Source of the DNA: Alphaproteobacteria bacterium
GTDB lineage: Bacteria > Pseudomonadota > Alphaproteobacteria > DSM-16000 > Inquilinaceae
Assembly (NCBI GenBank): GCA_028277405.1
Contig: JANQGH010000068.1
Location: 1 to 64,000 of the forward strand
Reading direction: 5' to 3'
DNA length: 64,000 nt
The first letter of the stretch is position 1, and every line of letters starts with the position of its first letter. Below are positions 26,940-35,522 of this stretch, in pieces. The position numbers and the translations under genes were made by a program. The notes beneath the pieces were generated by a model. It saw only the letters and a list, made by a program, of their open reading frames with translations. It was not told the origin of the DNA and searched no databases.

Positions 26940-27646
26940 TTGGCGCCCTCCTCTTCGTCGCGTTTCGCAATGTACTCCTCGATCTCCAAGCGGCGCCTGG
27001 CCCGCTCGACAGGGTCGTCGCTGAAGTTCGAAGGATCGGTGGGGTCAAGCGGACGCCCCTCATCGTCGTACCCGGCATACCGGCATTGGTCGATGTCGAC
27101 GCCGCGATCAACGCGGTCGCGGCCCCAAGCCCCGATGTACGCGTTAAGAGCTTCCTGAATGAGAGCGCCAGCGTCGAACACGCTGCTGTCGTAGGCCTTC
27201 AAGTACGAAATGCTGAAATCGCGCCGCTTGACCAACTCGAAGAAGGCGAAGGACCCGTTCCACAAGGCGGCATACACGATCAGCCATTGATCCTGCTCAC
27301 GCACCTGATCGTGGTGAGACACGCTTTCGACCATATCGGTCATGATCGTCGCCACCTTGTCGGCGATTGCACCCGCAAACTCGTAGCCCCGCCCGCTGGC
27401 GCTTACCTCCCTCATGGTTCTCAGCATCGTCGCTGATTTCAGGCTATAGAGCCTGGGGGCCGTCTTCGCCGGCCCGCTCTTGCGAAACGGCAACATCTTC
27501 GCGTCGGAAACATTGCCCAAAAACCGCCGCACCTTGGGATCCCGATGCTGTCCGATCGCCGCAAGATCGCAAACCTGAATCGGATTGAGCCAATACCTAT
27601 TCAGTTCATCGACCGTGAGATCGGGAAGGTGCCTCGCGAGCTTCAT
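26936..27646 (-). CDS. Hypothetical protein upstream of the excisionase-like gene
   Basis: This 236-aa protein (248 aa from 27682) begins MKLARHLPDLTVDELNRYWL. It has an early segment PIQVCDLAAIGQHRDPKVRRFLG that looks like a degenerate helix-turn-helix and a helical middle part (AALWNGSFAFFELVKRRDF). The C-terminus is highly charged. It was not assigned to a family. It is translationally coupled to the HTH gene by an ATGA overlap, so it belongs to the same integrative element. Confidence 0.55.
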   Translation of the reverse strand: MKLARHLPDLTVDELNRYWLNPIQVCDLAAIGQHRDPKVRRFLGNVSDAKMLPFRKSGPAKTAPRLYSLKSATMLRTMREVSASGRGYEFAGAIADKVATIMTDMVESVSHHDQVREQDQWLIVYAALWNGSFAFFELVKRRDFSISYLKAYDSSVFDAGALIQEALNAYIGAWGRDRVDRGVDIDQCRYAGYDDEGRPLDPTDPSNFSDDPVERARRRLEIEEYIAKRDEEEGAK

Positions 27647-27774
27647 CAGCCCAAACTCCAAGAAGTACACCCTGGCTTCCAAAAGTCAGCATCTAACTAC
27701 ATGAAGTTAGTTGCCTCCAGGAGACCAGAATCCGCGCCTCATTGCAAGGCCCTATCGGATGGCAGCCAGTTGGA

Positions 27775-27960
27775 TCAGCGGCCAACCTCCATCTCGTTAT
27801 CGTGATCGTCTTCCAAGTCTTCGACATCGGACCCGAGCGCCGACTGCTGGTCGGCCTGCGCAACGCTGACCGCCATCACGATCACGTTGCGAGGCCAAGA
27901 GCGAACCAAGTCAGCTCGCCGCAAAGCATCCAAAATGAGGTCCTGAGTCGACCGAGTCAT
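27775..27960 (-). CDS. Possible small acidic protein
   Basis: This 61-aa frame begins MTRSTQDLILDALRRADL and ends in a strongly acidic tail (DVEDLEDDHDNEMEVG). The start lies in the decayed IS630 sequence and there is no clear ribosome-binding site, so it may be a chance frame. Confidence 0.3.
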   Translation of the reverse strand: MTRSTQDLILDALRRADLVRSWPRNVIVMAVSVAQADQQSALGSDVEDLEDDHDNEMEVGR

Positions 27961-28168
27961 CGCCCGGCCTGCGCCTCGACCCAACCGGAGCGGTGGTCGC
28001 CGCCCAACGGACCGGGCCGCGCGTCGCCCTGCCGGCGCGCCAGCGCACGCCATCGGCTAACTCTGGCCGCGCTGACGCCGAAGCGTGCTGCCGCCACTTG
28101 GCAGCTGGCACCTCGGCGACGGCAGTCAGAAACCGCGTGCGTAGATCGACTGAAAGAGCTTTCGACAT
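27960..28168 (-). pseudogene. IS630 transposase, N-terminal remnant
   Basis: The frame opens with MSKALSVDLRTRFLTAVAE, the typical start of IS630-family transposases, then runs out of frame; the helix-turn-helix and the linker (RWRA, arginine-rich) appear in another frame. A frameshift and loss of the catalytic domain make it inactive. It lies on the same strand as, and 2.5 kb before, the C-terminal IS630 scrap at 25086-25450. Confidence 0.7.
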
Positions 28169-28170
28169 AC

Positions 28171-28533
28171 CTGCCGGCCTCCTTTCCGGCCGACAGTTTA
28201 AATCAGATCAAGGCCCGTCTGTGATTCCCTTCAATTCACTCAGATCGGTGGACACTCTAGAGGAGAAGATGACCCGCCCTAGCCTCCACGCGATCGTGAG
28301 AGCATCACATCGCGATGAGTCTTATCTGGTGAAGGTTCGACGGCAACAACAACAGCCTAGCTCTCGCCAATCGAGTTCGAGTGTCTGAGTTGGTCTGACC
28401 GCCTCGATCCGGCCAACCCGCCGTCTAGCCCGCTGCACCCATTGGCGTTCGCAGGTACATGCTAGAATCTGCCGGCATAGACGATGAAAAGGCTCAAGAC
28501 CATACTGGATAGAGGCAGCCGTGACCTCACACT
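28171..28533. other. Gap without a recognisable gene
   Basis: The stretch contains a short GC-rich inverted repeat (GCCGGCCTCC/TTTCCGGCC near 28172-28190) and no convincing frame. Its plus-strand short frames lack codon structure. Confidence 0.4.
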
Positions 28534-29028
28534 CTAGACATGCAAAGGAGTTCTTGGCCGGAACGTCCAGCCAACTGACTTCGAGATCGCTTCAAGCAGT
28601 TTGTAGACTAAGCGCTGAAGCGGACCAAAAACTGGATACGTCTTTGCCCCCGTCACGATGTATCGGAGTTCGGCGGAAACATGCGGATCGTTGATCAGGC
28701 CGAGTACGCCAAGTTCGTCTGGCGACAACTGAACATGATCAAGAACGCCTTTTTGCACGGCACGTTCCCAACACTTTTCGAGATCATACCCGAGCGCCTT
28801 CGTCTCACCGAGACTGCATCCCTGGCTTCTGAGAAACGACTTTAGGATCAGCTCGATCGCGTGTGCCATCATGAACATCACCGATGCCGGAGCCACGTTT
28901 TCGTGGCCGGGCTTTTCACCAATCACGTCGTCGGCCGCTACGCCAGCCTCATAGTACTCGCAAGCATAGCGGGCTAGGCCCACCGCCTTTGTGCGTTCGT
29001 CGTCGTTCTGGGCGCGCTTTTGAGACAT
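28534..29028 (-). CDS. HEPN-like helical protein
   Basis: This 164-aa protein has the helix pattern of HEPN-type proteins: ARYACEYYEAG, then MMAHAIELILKSFLRSQG and the GYDLEKCWERAVQKG segment. The RNase motif R-x4-6-H of toxin-type HEPN domains was not found, so a nuclease activity is not supported. It begins 2 bases after the integrase stop and so is probably cotranscribed with it. Comparable genes occur as cargo of integrative elements, sometimes with a defence role. Confidence 0.6.
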   Translation of the reverse strand: MSQKRAQNDDERTKAVGLARYACEYYEAGVAADDVIGEKPGHENVAPASVMFMMAHAIELILKSFLRSQGCSLGETKALGYDLEKCWERAVQKGVLDHVQLSPDELGVLGLINDPHVSAELRYIVTGAKTYPVFGPLQRLVYKLLEAISKSVGWTFRPRTPLHV

Positions 29029-29030
29029 CT

Positions 29031-30293
29031 TTACCTGCTCACCGGCATCTGGACGACCACGCCTTCTTGCCCAGTCAACTGGCCATGCACAGCCCGCGCA
29101 ACCTTGTCGGCCGCCGCTACTAGAACGCTGTCCAAATGATGCACGTACCGGCTGGTGACCGACCCGCCGGAGTGTCCCAGCAACGCCTTGATGACGATCT
29201 CGCTGAAGCCCAGATCGCCCGCCACGCTAGCATAGCTGTGGCGGAGCGTATGGGCAGACACGCCGTCGAGTTCAGCGCGCGCCGTGATGCGACGAAGGGC
29301 ACCCTTTAGCCCGATATAGGCGCAATCTCCGCGAACCGACGGCAGCACCAGATCGCCGGCTCGGGGGATACCAGCCAGCACGTCAAAGACGGGCCGCCCG
29401 ATCGGCCGAACGGACTTGCCCTCCTTAGTCTCCGCCAGACGGAAGCAACCGCCGGCGGCGTCGACTTCGTCCCAGCGCAGCCACACCACCTCGCTGAACC
29501 GGCAACCGCTCAACGAAAGCAACCAGGTTCCGAACACAGCCTGCGGCGTCTCGACTTCCGACCGTAGGTCGGTCAGCGCAATGCCGAGCCGCCGATACTC
29601 TTCGGGTGATAGACGGCGATCCCGTGCCCGATAGGCGGGCCTTCGCACCCCGAGGGCCGGATTGTGGCTGATGATACCTTCAGACACAGCATAGGTCAGG
29701 ATGCTACCCAGTAGCCCGCTGGTGCGCGCGGCGGTTCCAGGACCTCCGGTAACCCTGGACCGGCCTCGCGGCCCTGTACGCTCGTCTGTGGCGGTTTTTC
29801 CGACCGTTAGATCGCGAATGAAGCGGCTGACATCGGACCTCGTCACGTCGGTCACCAGCTTCCCGCCCATAAGCGGCTTGATATGGCGCGCGATCCGGCC
29901 GCGATCGGTTGCGATCGTCGACGCTTTCTTTGGCAGTCCGCGCTTGCCGTGGATCAGCCCGGCCTCTGCCGCCTCCATGTAGCGATCGCACAATTGGCTG
30001 ACGGTCATGGACTTGCGCCGGGTCGCCCGCTCCTCTGCCGGATCCTCTCCCTTTAGCGCATCGCCCAACGCCTTGATCGCCAACTTGCGGGCTTCTTCTG
30101 TCGTCAGCTTGCCGTGCGGACCCAACGTCATCCGCTTTCGGGCGCCTGATTGGTTGCGATAGTCGACGTAGTAAACCCGCCGCCCGGTCGGAAAGACGCG
30201 GACGCCGAATCCGGTCAGGTCGCTGCACCAAACGAAGTAGGGTTTGTCCCTCAGTTCGACGCTGTCAATAACTCGCTTGGTCAGTCTCGTCAT
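29031..30293 (-). CDS. int: Tyrosine recombinase (site-specific integrase)
   Basis: This 420-aa integrase has the N-terminal DUF4102-like arm-binding domain (TGFGVRVFPTGRRVYYVDYR), a core-binding domain (about residues 95-200) and a complete catalytic set: Arg in SGCRFSEV, HTLRHSYAS (H-x2-R), LLGHSGGSVTSRYVH (His and the nucleophile Tyr). It lies 166 bases from a 3' tRNA-Val fragment, the expected attachment site for this family. It should catalyse integration and excision of the element that lies to its left. Confidence 0.93.
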   Translation of the reverse strand: MTRLTKRVIDSVELRDKPYFVWCSDLTGFGVRVFPTGRRVYYVDYRNQSGARKRMTLGPHGKLTTEEARKLAIKALGDALKGEDPAEERATRRKSMTVSQLCDRYMEAAEAGLIHGKRGLPKKASTIATDRGRIARHIKPLMGGKLVTDVTRSDVSRFIRDLTVGKTATDERTGPRGRSRVTGGPGTAARTSGLLGSILTYAVSEGIISHNPALGVRRPAYRARDRRLSPEEYRRLGIALTDLRSEVETPQAVFGTWLLSLSGCRFSEVVWLRWDEVDAAGGCFRLAETKEGKSVRPIGRPVFDVLAGIPRAGDLVLPSVRGDCAYIGLKGALRRITARAELDGVSAHTLRHSYASVAGDLGFSEIVIKALLGHSGGSVTSRYVHHLDSVLVAAADKVARAVHGQLTGQEGVVVQMPVSR

Positions 30294-30458
30294 CGCCCCC
30301 TACCGAATTAGTGTCACCAAATAGTCACCACAAAATCGGAAATCAGGGAAGATAGGAGATCGTATAAGCAAACGGCAGAAAACATGAAATACCGGTATAT
30401 CAAATGCTTAGGCACTCACGAAAATGTCTGCGAACTTAGGAAATCCCCTCCGCCGAAC

Positions 30459-30504
30459 CTTCACACGGCAGGGGTCACTGGTTCAATCCCAGTCGCGCCC
30501 ACCA
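30459..30504 (+). other. Attachment site: 46-nt 3' fragment of tRNA-Val(CAC)
   Basis: The fragment runs from the anticodon loop (TTCACAC, anticodon CAC) through the 3' anticodon-stem strand GGCAG, the T arm (ACTGG, loop TTCAATC, CCAGT) to the acceptor strand CGCGCCC and the encoded ACCA. The bases before it (GCCGAA) do not pair with GGCAG and no D arm or 5' acceptor strand is present, so it is not a working tRNA. Such a 3' copy is what integration into a tRNA gene leaves at one junction. The full tRNA gene should lie at the other end, which was not found in the window. Confidence 0.8.
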
Positions 30505-30549
30505 GGTTTTTCAAGGGGTTATGCGGCACGCCGCTTGCGTTGAAAAACC
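30505..30549 (+). terminator. Hairpin directly behind the tRNA fragment
   Basis: GGTTTTTCAA (30505-30514) is exactly repeated in inverse as TTGAAAAACC (30540-30549), with a nested GCGGCACGCCGC in the loop. It probably is the original terminator of the tRNA-Val gene and thus belongs to the chromosome side of the junction. Confidence 0.6.
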
Positions 30550-30958
30550 AAAAAGTATCTCATAGATATCGGTCGGTTCGAGAATTTGCCGCGGAACATT
30601 CCTGGCACGCTGCGTGATCTGCCGTTTCTGCGCGTGACGCTCCTATTGATAATGCGCCCGTCAATCACCTTGGGGCTCTATTGAGCGCTTCGATACGTGG
30701 GTCACGATGGTGGCCTATTTGATGCTCAAGCCATCCTACTCAGCTTGATATCTAGCGTGCCCTGTTGTTTGAGCCTCGAAAGGCGCTGATCCGGCTGTGC
30801 CGCATCCTGCAACGATCGAGTGGCTCTATCTTGGAGTCGCGACCGGTGTCGCTTAGCTGCCATGGCCGTGCAGATGCAACGGGTTTGCCGATCCTCAGGC
30901 TTTGCCGCGAGATCACGGATCGCTGGCCAACCGATCCGATTGGTCGCTCTCGGGCCGC
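30550..30958. other. Gap without a recognisable gene
   Basis: Only short frames are present, and none could be matched to a family. It lies between the attachment-site hairpin and the siderophore-gene ruins. Confidence 0.45.
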
Positions 30959-31713
30959 CTAGTGCTCATGACCGTCGTCGTAACCGGCGGCATTCCGCCG
31001 CCAATAGGCCGAGGCCTTGATCCACGTCGGGTTCAGACCGCGCCATGCAACCAGATATTGGCGGATGCGCTTGACCGTATTGGCCTCGGCGGCAACGAAA
31101 GCATAGCCCAGGCCGGAAGGAATGGCGGTGTCCTCCAGCGCCTGCATCAGCAAGTCCGGGCCTCCAGGCGCGGCGCCATTGCGTTCGATCCAGGCCAAAT
31201 CCAACGACCCAACACTGCTGAATGTCTGACGCTCGTTGGCGTCATTGATCTCGATCCGGGCGATGGCCGTTGTGTTCGCGGGCAGTTCCTCAACCCGGCG
31301 CCCGATCGCGGGAAGTGCGGTCTCGTCGCCGATAAAGAGGTGCCAATCGAAGTTCCCCTTGACCACCATCGATATGGAAAGGCGCCCGACGCGATCGGGC
31401 ATTGCGGCGGCCAAGGCATACGCGTATGGCGCCCCGCCGGGATGCCAACGGCGTCGAACCGACCGGTCACCCCAAGGGCGTTCATTAGCCGCTCTATCGG
31501 AACGGGCCAATCGGCCACACGGTTCATTGCCGCCGGCGGCGTTCGCCCGTAGCCGGGGCGCGCGATGACGATCCACTCCAGACCCAGCGACTCGCCCAGC
31601 GGCGCCCACGCCGCACCCAGGGTCGCGTCCCCCATCAGGCCGTGATGGACCGGCACGGGCCTGCCCCCGCGTCGGCCGAAGCGGCCATAGGCCCAAACCG
31701 ACCGATCCTGCAT
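30959..31713 (-). pseudogene. Chimera: alpha/beta hydrolase start fused to siderophore-interacting protein end
   Basis: Reading the minus strand, the first 130 codons look like an alpha/beta hydrolase (VHHGLMGDATLGAAW, IARPGYGRTPPAAM, then DAVGIPAG where a GxSxG elbow is expected). A frameshift follows, and after MPDRVGRL the frame continues as the C-terminal NAD(P)H domain of a ViuB-type siderophore-interacting protein (FDWHLFIGDETALPAI, then GYAFVAAEANTVKRIRQYL). Neither gene is complete: the hydrolase lacks its end and the nucleophile serine, the reductase lacks its FAD domain. This is a deletion fusion of two former neighbours. Confidence 0.7.
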
Positions 31714-31882
31714 TTGAATCCAGGCCAGTTATCGTGCCTCTCCTTGCATCTGCCGGGGGCAGCGGCCCCGGTCCACAGGGCCAGCAAAAGGATAAGTATC
31801 GGTCTCATGGCAACTCCGCGGCTGCGATCAGCGATTTGGTGTAGGCATTGGTGGGGTTGAAAGCGATCTCGCCGGCCGGATC
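31714..31882 (-). pseudogene. Tail of a peptide-type ABC ATPase plus start of a binding protein
   Basis: On the minus strand the first 25 codons read a C-terminal ATPase tail ending NPTNAYTKSLIAAAELP and stop. The ATG overlapping that stop opens a signal-peptide-like MRPILILLLALWTGAAA which breaks down after about 25 residues. These are two ends of a lost transporter operon. Confidence 0.55.
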
Positions 31883-32180
31883 AGCTCAGCGGCGGCGAAC
31901 TGCAAAGGCTTGTGATTGCCAGGACATTGGTTGGGCAACCGGATTTCATCGTCTGCGATGAGCCGTCCTCGCGCTTGGACATGTCTCCAACGACAAGCAA
32001 TCAATCTGATCACGGACTATGTGAGAGGTCGCACTGCAGCGGCGTTGCTGATTTCGCACGACATCGAAATCCTGCGAAAGCGCTCCACCTGCGAAAGCGT
32101 TCCGATCGCATCTACGAACTCACCGATGCGGGCCGGCTGCTATCCCTTTACGGGGACGCTGATGCGCGTTCTTGACCGTT
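31882..32180 (+). pseudogene. Internal fragment of an ABC ATPase (Dpp/Nik type), inverted
   Basis: The plus strand opens abruptly with the ABC signature [15 protein letters not shown] and Walker [15 protein letters not shown]. One frameshift later it continues [28 protein letters not shown]. Walker A is missing. It abuts the minus-strand ATPase tail at 31880-31882, which points to an inversion inside one former gene. Confidence 0.7.
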
Positions 32181-32640
32181 CCGGCGGTGTTAGGTTTGAG
32201 CCGCGACTGATGGTGATCGTCGTCGGACCGTTCGTGGTCACTGAAGTGCGGTGAGTTGCCGCGGCGGACCCGTTGCGCATAGTCGTCAGCATTCCTTAAG
32301 AGGTCTTGATTGCAGGGGCGTTGCCTTGCGACCCGCTGTGTGGACGGACGGCAAATGTTCGACCGTGTCGACGGTTTGCGCTGTTACTCGGACCCGCGGC
32401 GAATGGCAGCTTGCCGACTTGGAGAAGCAGTTGAGGCCAGGGACGCGTCCGGCGAACCTCCTTTCGACTGACGCCCGGCCGAACACTGCTCCAAAGGTTA
32501 CACTCTTCAGTGCTGACCCAACGCCTGAGCGTCCGAATCGTTCCTGGACATATCGCGCGTCGACAGACTACTTTCGTCGAAGTCACAGCCGAGCCAGTCC
32601 CAGCCAGGCTAAAACACCTCGCACGCTGGAGCTCGGCATC
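32181..32640. other. Leader region of the second FecBCD operon
   Basis: A long open frame runs into the binding-protein gene but its amino-acid content before 32641 looks non-coding. CTGGAGCTCGGCATC precedes the true start. I did not find a convincing Fur box or other operator. Confidence 0.4.
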
Positions 32641-33708
32641 ATGCCAATTCTTCCCGTTCTATCGCCCGCAATAGTCGCTGCGGCGCTTGTTCTCGCGACG
32701 TCCGGATCGCAAGCGCAAGTCGCCTTCGACGATCACCGCGGCGTTTCGATCGAGTTTGACAGCCCGCCGGAGCGCGTCGTGACGATCGTTCGATCGGCGC
32801 CGCTGATCTATCGCGCCATCGACGAGACGGACGCGCACATCGTCGGGATGAACCGCGACTCGCTGACCCGTTACTTCACATCCGGTCTTTATGCCGAGAT
32901 CCTGCCCGAGATGGCCAATGTTCCGGCCAGTGCGGCGCAGGAGGGTTTCGTGCCGAATGTCGAAGCCATTCTGGAGCAGGCCCCCGACGCCGTGATTCAA
33001 TGGATCTACGACCCCGAAATCATCGAGCCCATGGAACGTGTCGGCCTGACGGTTGTCGGCTGGGACTGCTGTACCGAACAGCACCGGCTTGACTATCTAA
33101 CCCTGACGGGGCTGATGACGGGCCGGACGGACCGGGCCGAGGCGATCCTGGGCATGCAGTCGGACGCGTTGGGCGACCTGGCCGAAAGCGTCGCGGCGCT
33201 GGACCCCGACGGCTGGCCGTCTGTCCTGCATATCGACCAGATCGGGGACCAGATCCGGGTGATCGCCAACGGCTCGCAGGACCTGTCGCTCAGCGGCGTC
33301 ACCAACCCCGCGGCCGATGACACCGGCGAGTGGTGGCGAACGGTCGACCTTGAACAGCTTCTGGCCTGGAACCCTGACCTGATCATTATCCCGGCTTATG
33401 CGACCGATCTTGACCCGCAGGCCTTCTTCGATCACCCGATCCTGTCCAGCCTGGCGGCGGCGGAAAGCGGGCGGGTCTACAAACAGCCCTTCTTCGCCCG
33501 CACGCCCGACGCGCCGGAGATCTACCTGACGTCGATCTGGCTGGCGATGGTCGCGCATGGCGATGGCTTCGCCGACGACTTCCGCCAACAGATCAGCGAC
33601 ACCTACGAGACGATCTATGGCAGCGCGCTGACCGACGAACAGCTCGACGCCGCGTTGGAGACCGAGGCGAACGCCGGCTCCGCAGGGTTCGCAAGCCTGT
33701 TCAACTGA
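32641..33708 (+). CDS. Periplasmic metal-chelate-binding protein, second system
   Basis: This 355-aa exported protein starts at an ATG followed by the signal peptide MPILPVLSPAIVAAALVLAT with a likely cut after SQA. The mature part begins with the FecB-like DHRGVSIEFDSPPERVVTI strand and has two lobes connected near residue 170. It is the binding component for the FecCD permease that starts 7 bases downstream. Ferric siderophore is the usual substrate of such proteins; the siderophore-reductase ruins nearby agree, but the ligand is not certain. Confidence 0.88.
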   Translation: MPILPVLSPAIVAAALVLATSGSQAQVAFDDHRGVSIEFDSPPERVVTIVRSAPLIYRAIDETDAHIVGMNRDSLTRYFTSGLYAEILPEMANVPASAAQEGFVPNVEAILEQAPDAVIQWIYDPEIIEPMERVGLTVVGWDCCTEQHRLDYLTLTGLMTGRTDRAEAILGMQSDALGDLAESVAALDPDGWPSVLHIDQIGDQIRVIANGSQDLSLSGVTNPAADDTGEWWRTVDLEQLLAWNPDLIIIPAYATDLDPQAFFDHPILSSLAAAESGRVYKQPFFARTPDAPEIYLTSIWLAMVAHGDGFADDFRQQISDTYETIYGSALTDEQLDAALETEANAGSAGFASLFN

Positions 33709-33715
33709 CAGCGGA

Positions 33716-34774
33716 ATGGTCGTCATTTCCGACGAGGCTAGGGCTGGCGTTCGGCTTGCGCCGGCCCTCGTTACGCCTGCGCTCGCCGCGCTGCTGGTCG
33801 CTACGATCCTGGTCTCGGTGACCTTGGGTCGCTATGACCTCAGCGTCGCGCAAGTGGCGGCGATCCTGCTCGACAATGTCATCCCGTTCGAGACCGTGAC
33901 GTGGGAGCCGGTGCAGGAACTGGTGGTGGAGCAGGTACGCTTGCCGCGCATCCTGGCGGCGGTCGTGATCGGCTTCGGGCTGGCGGTATCGGGCGCGGCG
34001 CTGCAGGGCATGTTCCGCAATCCGCTGGTCGATCCCGGCATCATCGGCGTGACCTCCGGCGCCGGGTTCGGCGGTACGCTTGCAATTCTCCTTGGCCTCA
34101 CCGGCTCGGTGCTGCTGGCCATCGCCTTCGCGTTCGGGATGGGCAGCATCCTTATGGTCAAGATGCTGGCCACGGTGCGTCGCCGAACCAGCATGTTGAC
34201 CCTTGTCCTCGCAGGCGTGGTCGTTTCCGCGTTCTTCACCGCAGCCATCTCGGTTGCGAAACTGCTGGCCGATCCGTTCCAGAAACTGCCCGCCATCACC
34301 TACTGGCTGATGGGCAGCATCGCGTCGAGCGACTATGCCGATGTGCTGCTGATCTCGGTCGCGGTGCTGCCTGCGTCGCTGGTGATTTATCTCCTGCGCT
34401 TCCAGATCAACATCCTGTCGCTCGGCGAGGAAAAGGCGCGGGCACTTGGGACCCCGGTCGGGCTGGTGCAATGGATGATCCTGATCGCCACGGCGGTGAT
34501 CTCCGCTGGCGTCGTCGCCACCTCGGGCATCATCGGCTGGGTCGGCCTCGTCATCCCCCACGCCGCGCGGGCCCTGGTCGGGGCGAGCCACCAGAGGCTG
34601 CTGCCGGCCTCGGGGATTATCGGGGCAATCTACCTGCTGCTGGTCGACGATGTCGCGCGCACCGCCACGACCTCCGAGATCCCGCTTGGCATCATCACCG
34701 CATTGATCGGGGTGCCCGTCTTCGCCCTGATCCTGCGCCGCATTCACGCGCATGGCGGCTGGACCAATTATTGA
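33716..34774 (+). CDS. FecCD-family permease, second system
   Basis: This 352-aa membrane protein has the family segments LPRILAAVVIGFGLAVSG, MFRNPLVDPGIIGVTSGAGF and GLVIPHAARALVGA, with nine to ten membrane helices. Its end overlaps the ATPase start by 23 bases. A GTG codon or the ATG at 33716 can start it; the ATG gives the usual length. Confidence 0.93.
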   Translation: MVVISDEARAGVRLAPALVTPALAALLVATILVSVTLGRYDLSVAQVAAILLDNVIPFETVTWEPVQELVVEQVRLPRILAAVVIGFGLAVSGAALQGMFRNPLVDPGIIGVTSGAGFGGTLAILLGLTGSVLLAIAFAFGMGSILMVKMLATVRRRTSMLTLVLAGVVVSAFFTAAISVAKLLADPFQKLPAITYWLMGSIASSDYADVLLISVAVLPASLVIYLLRFQINILSLGEEKARALGTPVGLVQWMILIATAVISAGVVATSGIIGWVGLVIPHAARALVGASHQRLLPASGIIGAIYLLLVDDVARTATTSEIPLGIITALIGVPVFALILRRIHAHGGWTNY

Positions 34775-35522
34775 GGTCGAGGATCTGTGCGTCGCCCGTG
34801 GGCGCGCCACCGTGCTCGATGGCTATAGCTTCGGCTTGCGTGCGGGTGGGATTCTCGCCGTGTTGGGCTCGAACGGCGTGGGCAAGACGACGCTTCTCAA
34901 CACCCTGACCCACGTCCTGCCGCCATCGCGCGGCCAGGTCCGGGTCCATGGTCAAACCGGCTTCGTGCCGCAGCTTTTCGACGTGCCGTTTTCCTATTCC
35001 GTGCTCGACATCGCGCTGATGGGCCGGGCCCGTCACATCGGTCTGTTCGGTTCCCCGCGGCAGCGCGACTATCGCATCGTCCGGCAGACACTCGCACTGC
35101 TCGGCATCGAGTCGCTGGAGACCCGGGCGTTCAATACGTTGAGCGGCGGCCAGCGACAACTCGTGATGATCGCCCAGGCGTTGGCGTCGGAATGCGATCT
35201 TCTGGTTCTCGACGAGCCCTGCGCCGCGCTTGACTATCGCAACCAGGACGTGGTGCTCGATCTTCTCGCCCGGTTGCAGGGCGACCACGGCAAGACCATC
35301 GTCTTCAGCACGCACATACCGCAGCACGCGATCGAGATCGCGACCGATGTGCTGCTCATGGCCGGGCCAAAGGCGTACCGGATCGGGCCTGCCGCAGAGG
35401 TCATGTCGGAGGCGCACTTGTCCGATCTTTACGGCCTTCCCATCGGCCGCGCGGAGTTCAGCGGAACGGATCGCCACACCTTCGCGCCGCTCTTCCGCTC
35501 TACGGAGCCGCAGCATGCCTGA
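34752..35522 (+). CDS. ABC ATPase, second FecBCD-type system
   Basis: This 256-aa ATPase carries Walker A GSNGVGKTT, signature LSGGQRQ, Walker B LLVLDEPCAALD and the H-loop STHIPQHA. It is a FecE/FepC-type protein for iron-chelate or cobalamin import. It overlaps the permease before it and the 426-aa protein after it (8 bases), which argues for a four-gene transcription unit. Confidence 0.92.
   Translation: MAAGPIIEVEDLCVARGRATVLDGYSFGLRAGGILAVLGSNGVGKTTLLNTLTHVLPPSRGQVRVHGQTGFVPQLFDVPFSYSVLDIALMGRARHIGLFGSPRQRDYRIVRQTLALLGIESLETRAFNTLSGGQRQLVMIAQALASECDLLVLDEPCAALDYRNQDVVLDLLARLQGDHGKTIVFSTHIPQHAIEIATDVLLMAGPKAYRIGPAAEVMSEAHLSDLYGLPIGRAEFSGTDRHTFAPLFRSTEPQHA

Noticed and set aside
30459-30504. 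Functional tRNA gene
   Set aside because: Only the 3' part from the anticodon loop onward is present; the 5' acceptor strand, D arm and 5' anticodon-stem strand are missing.
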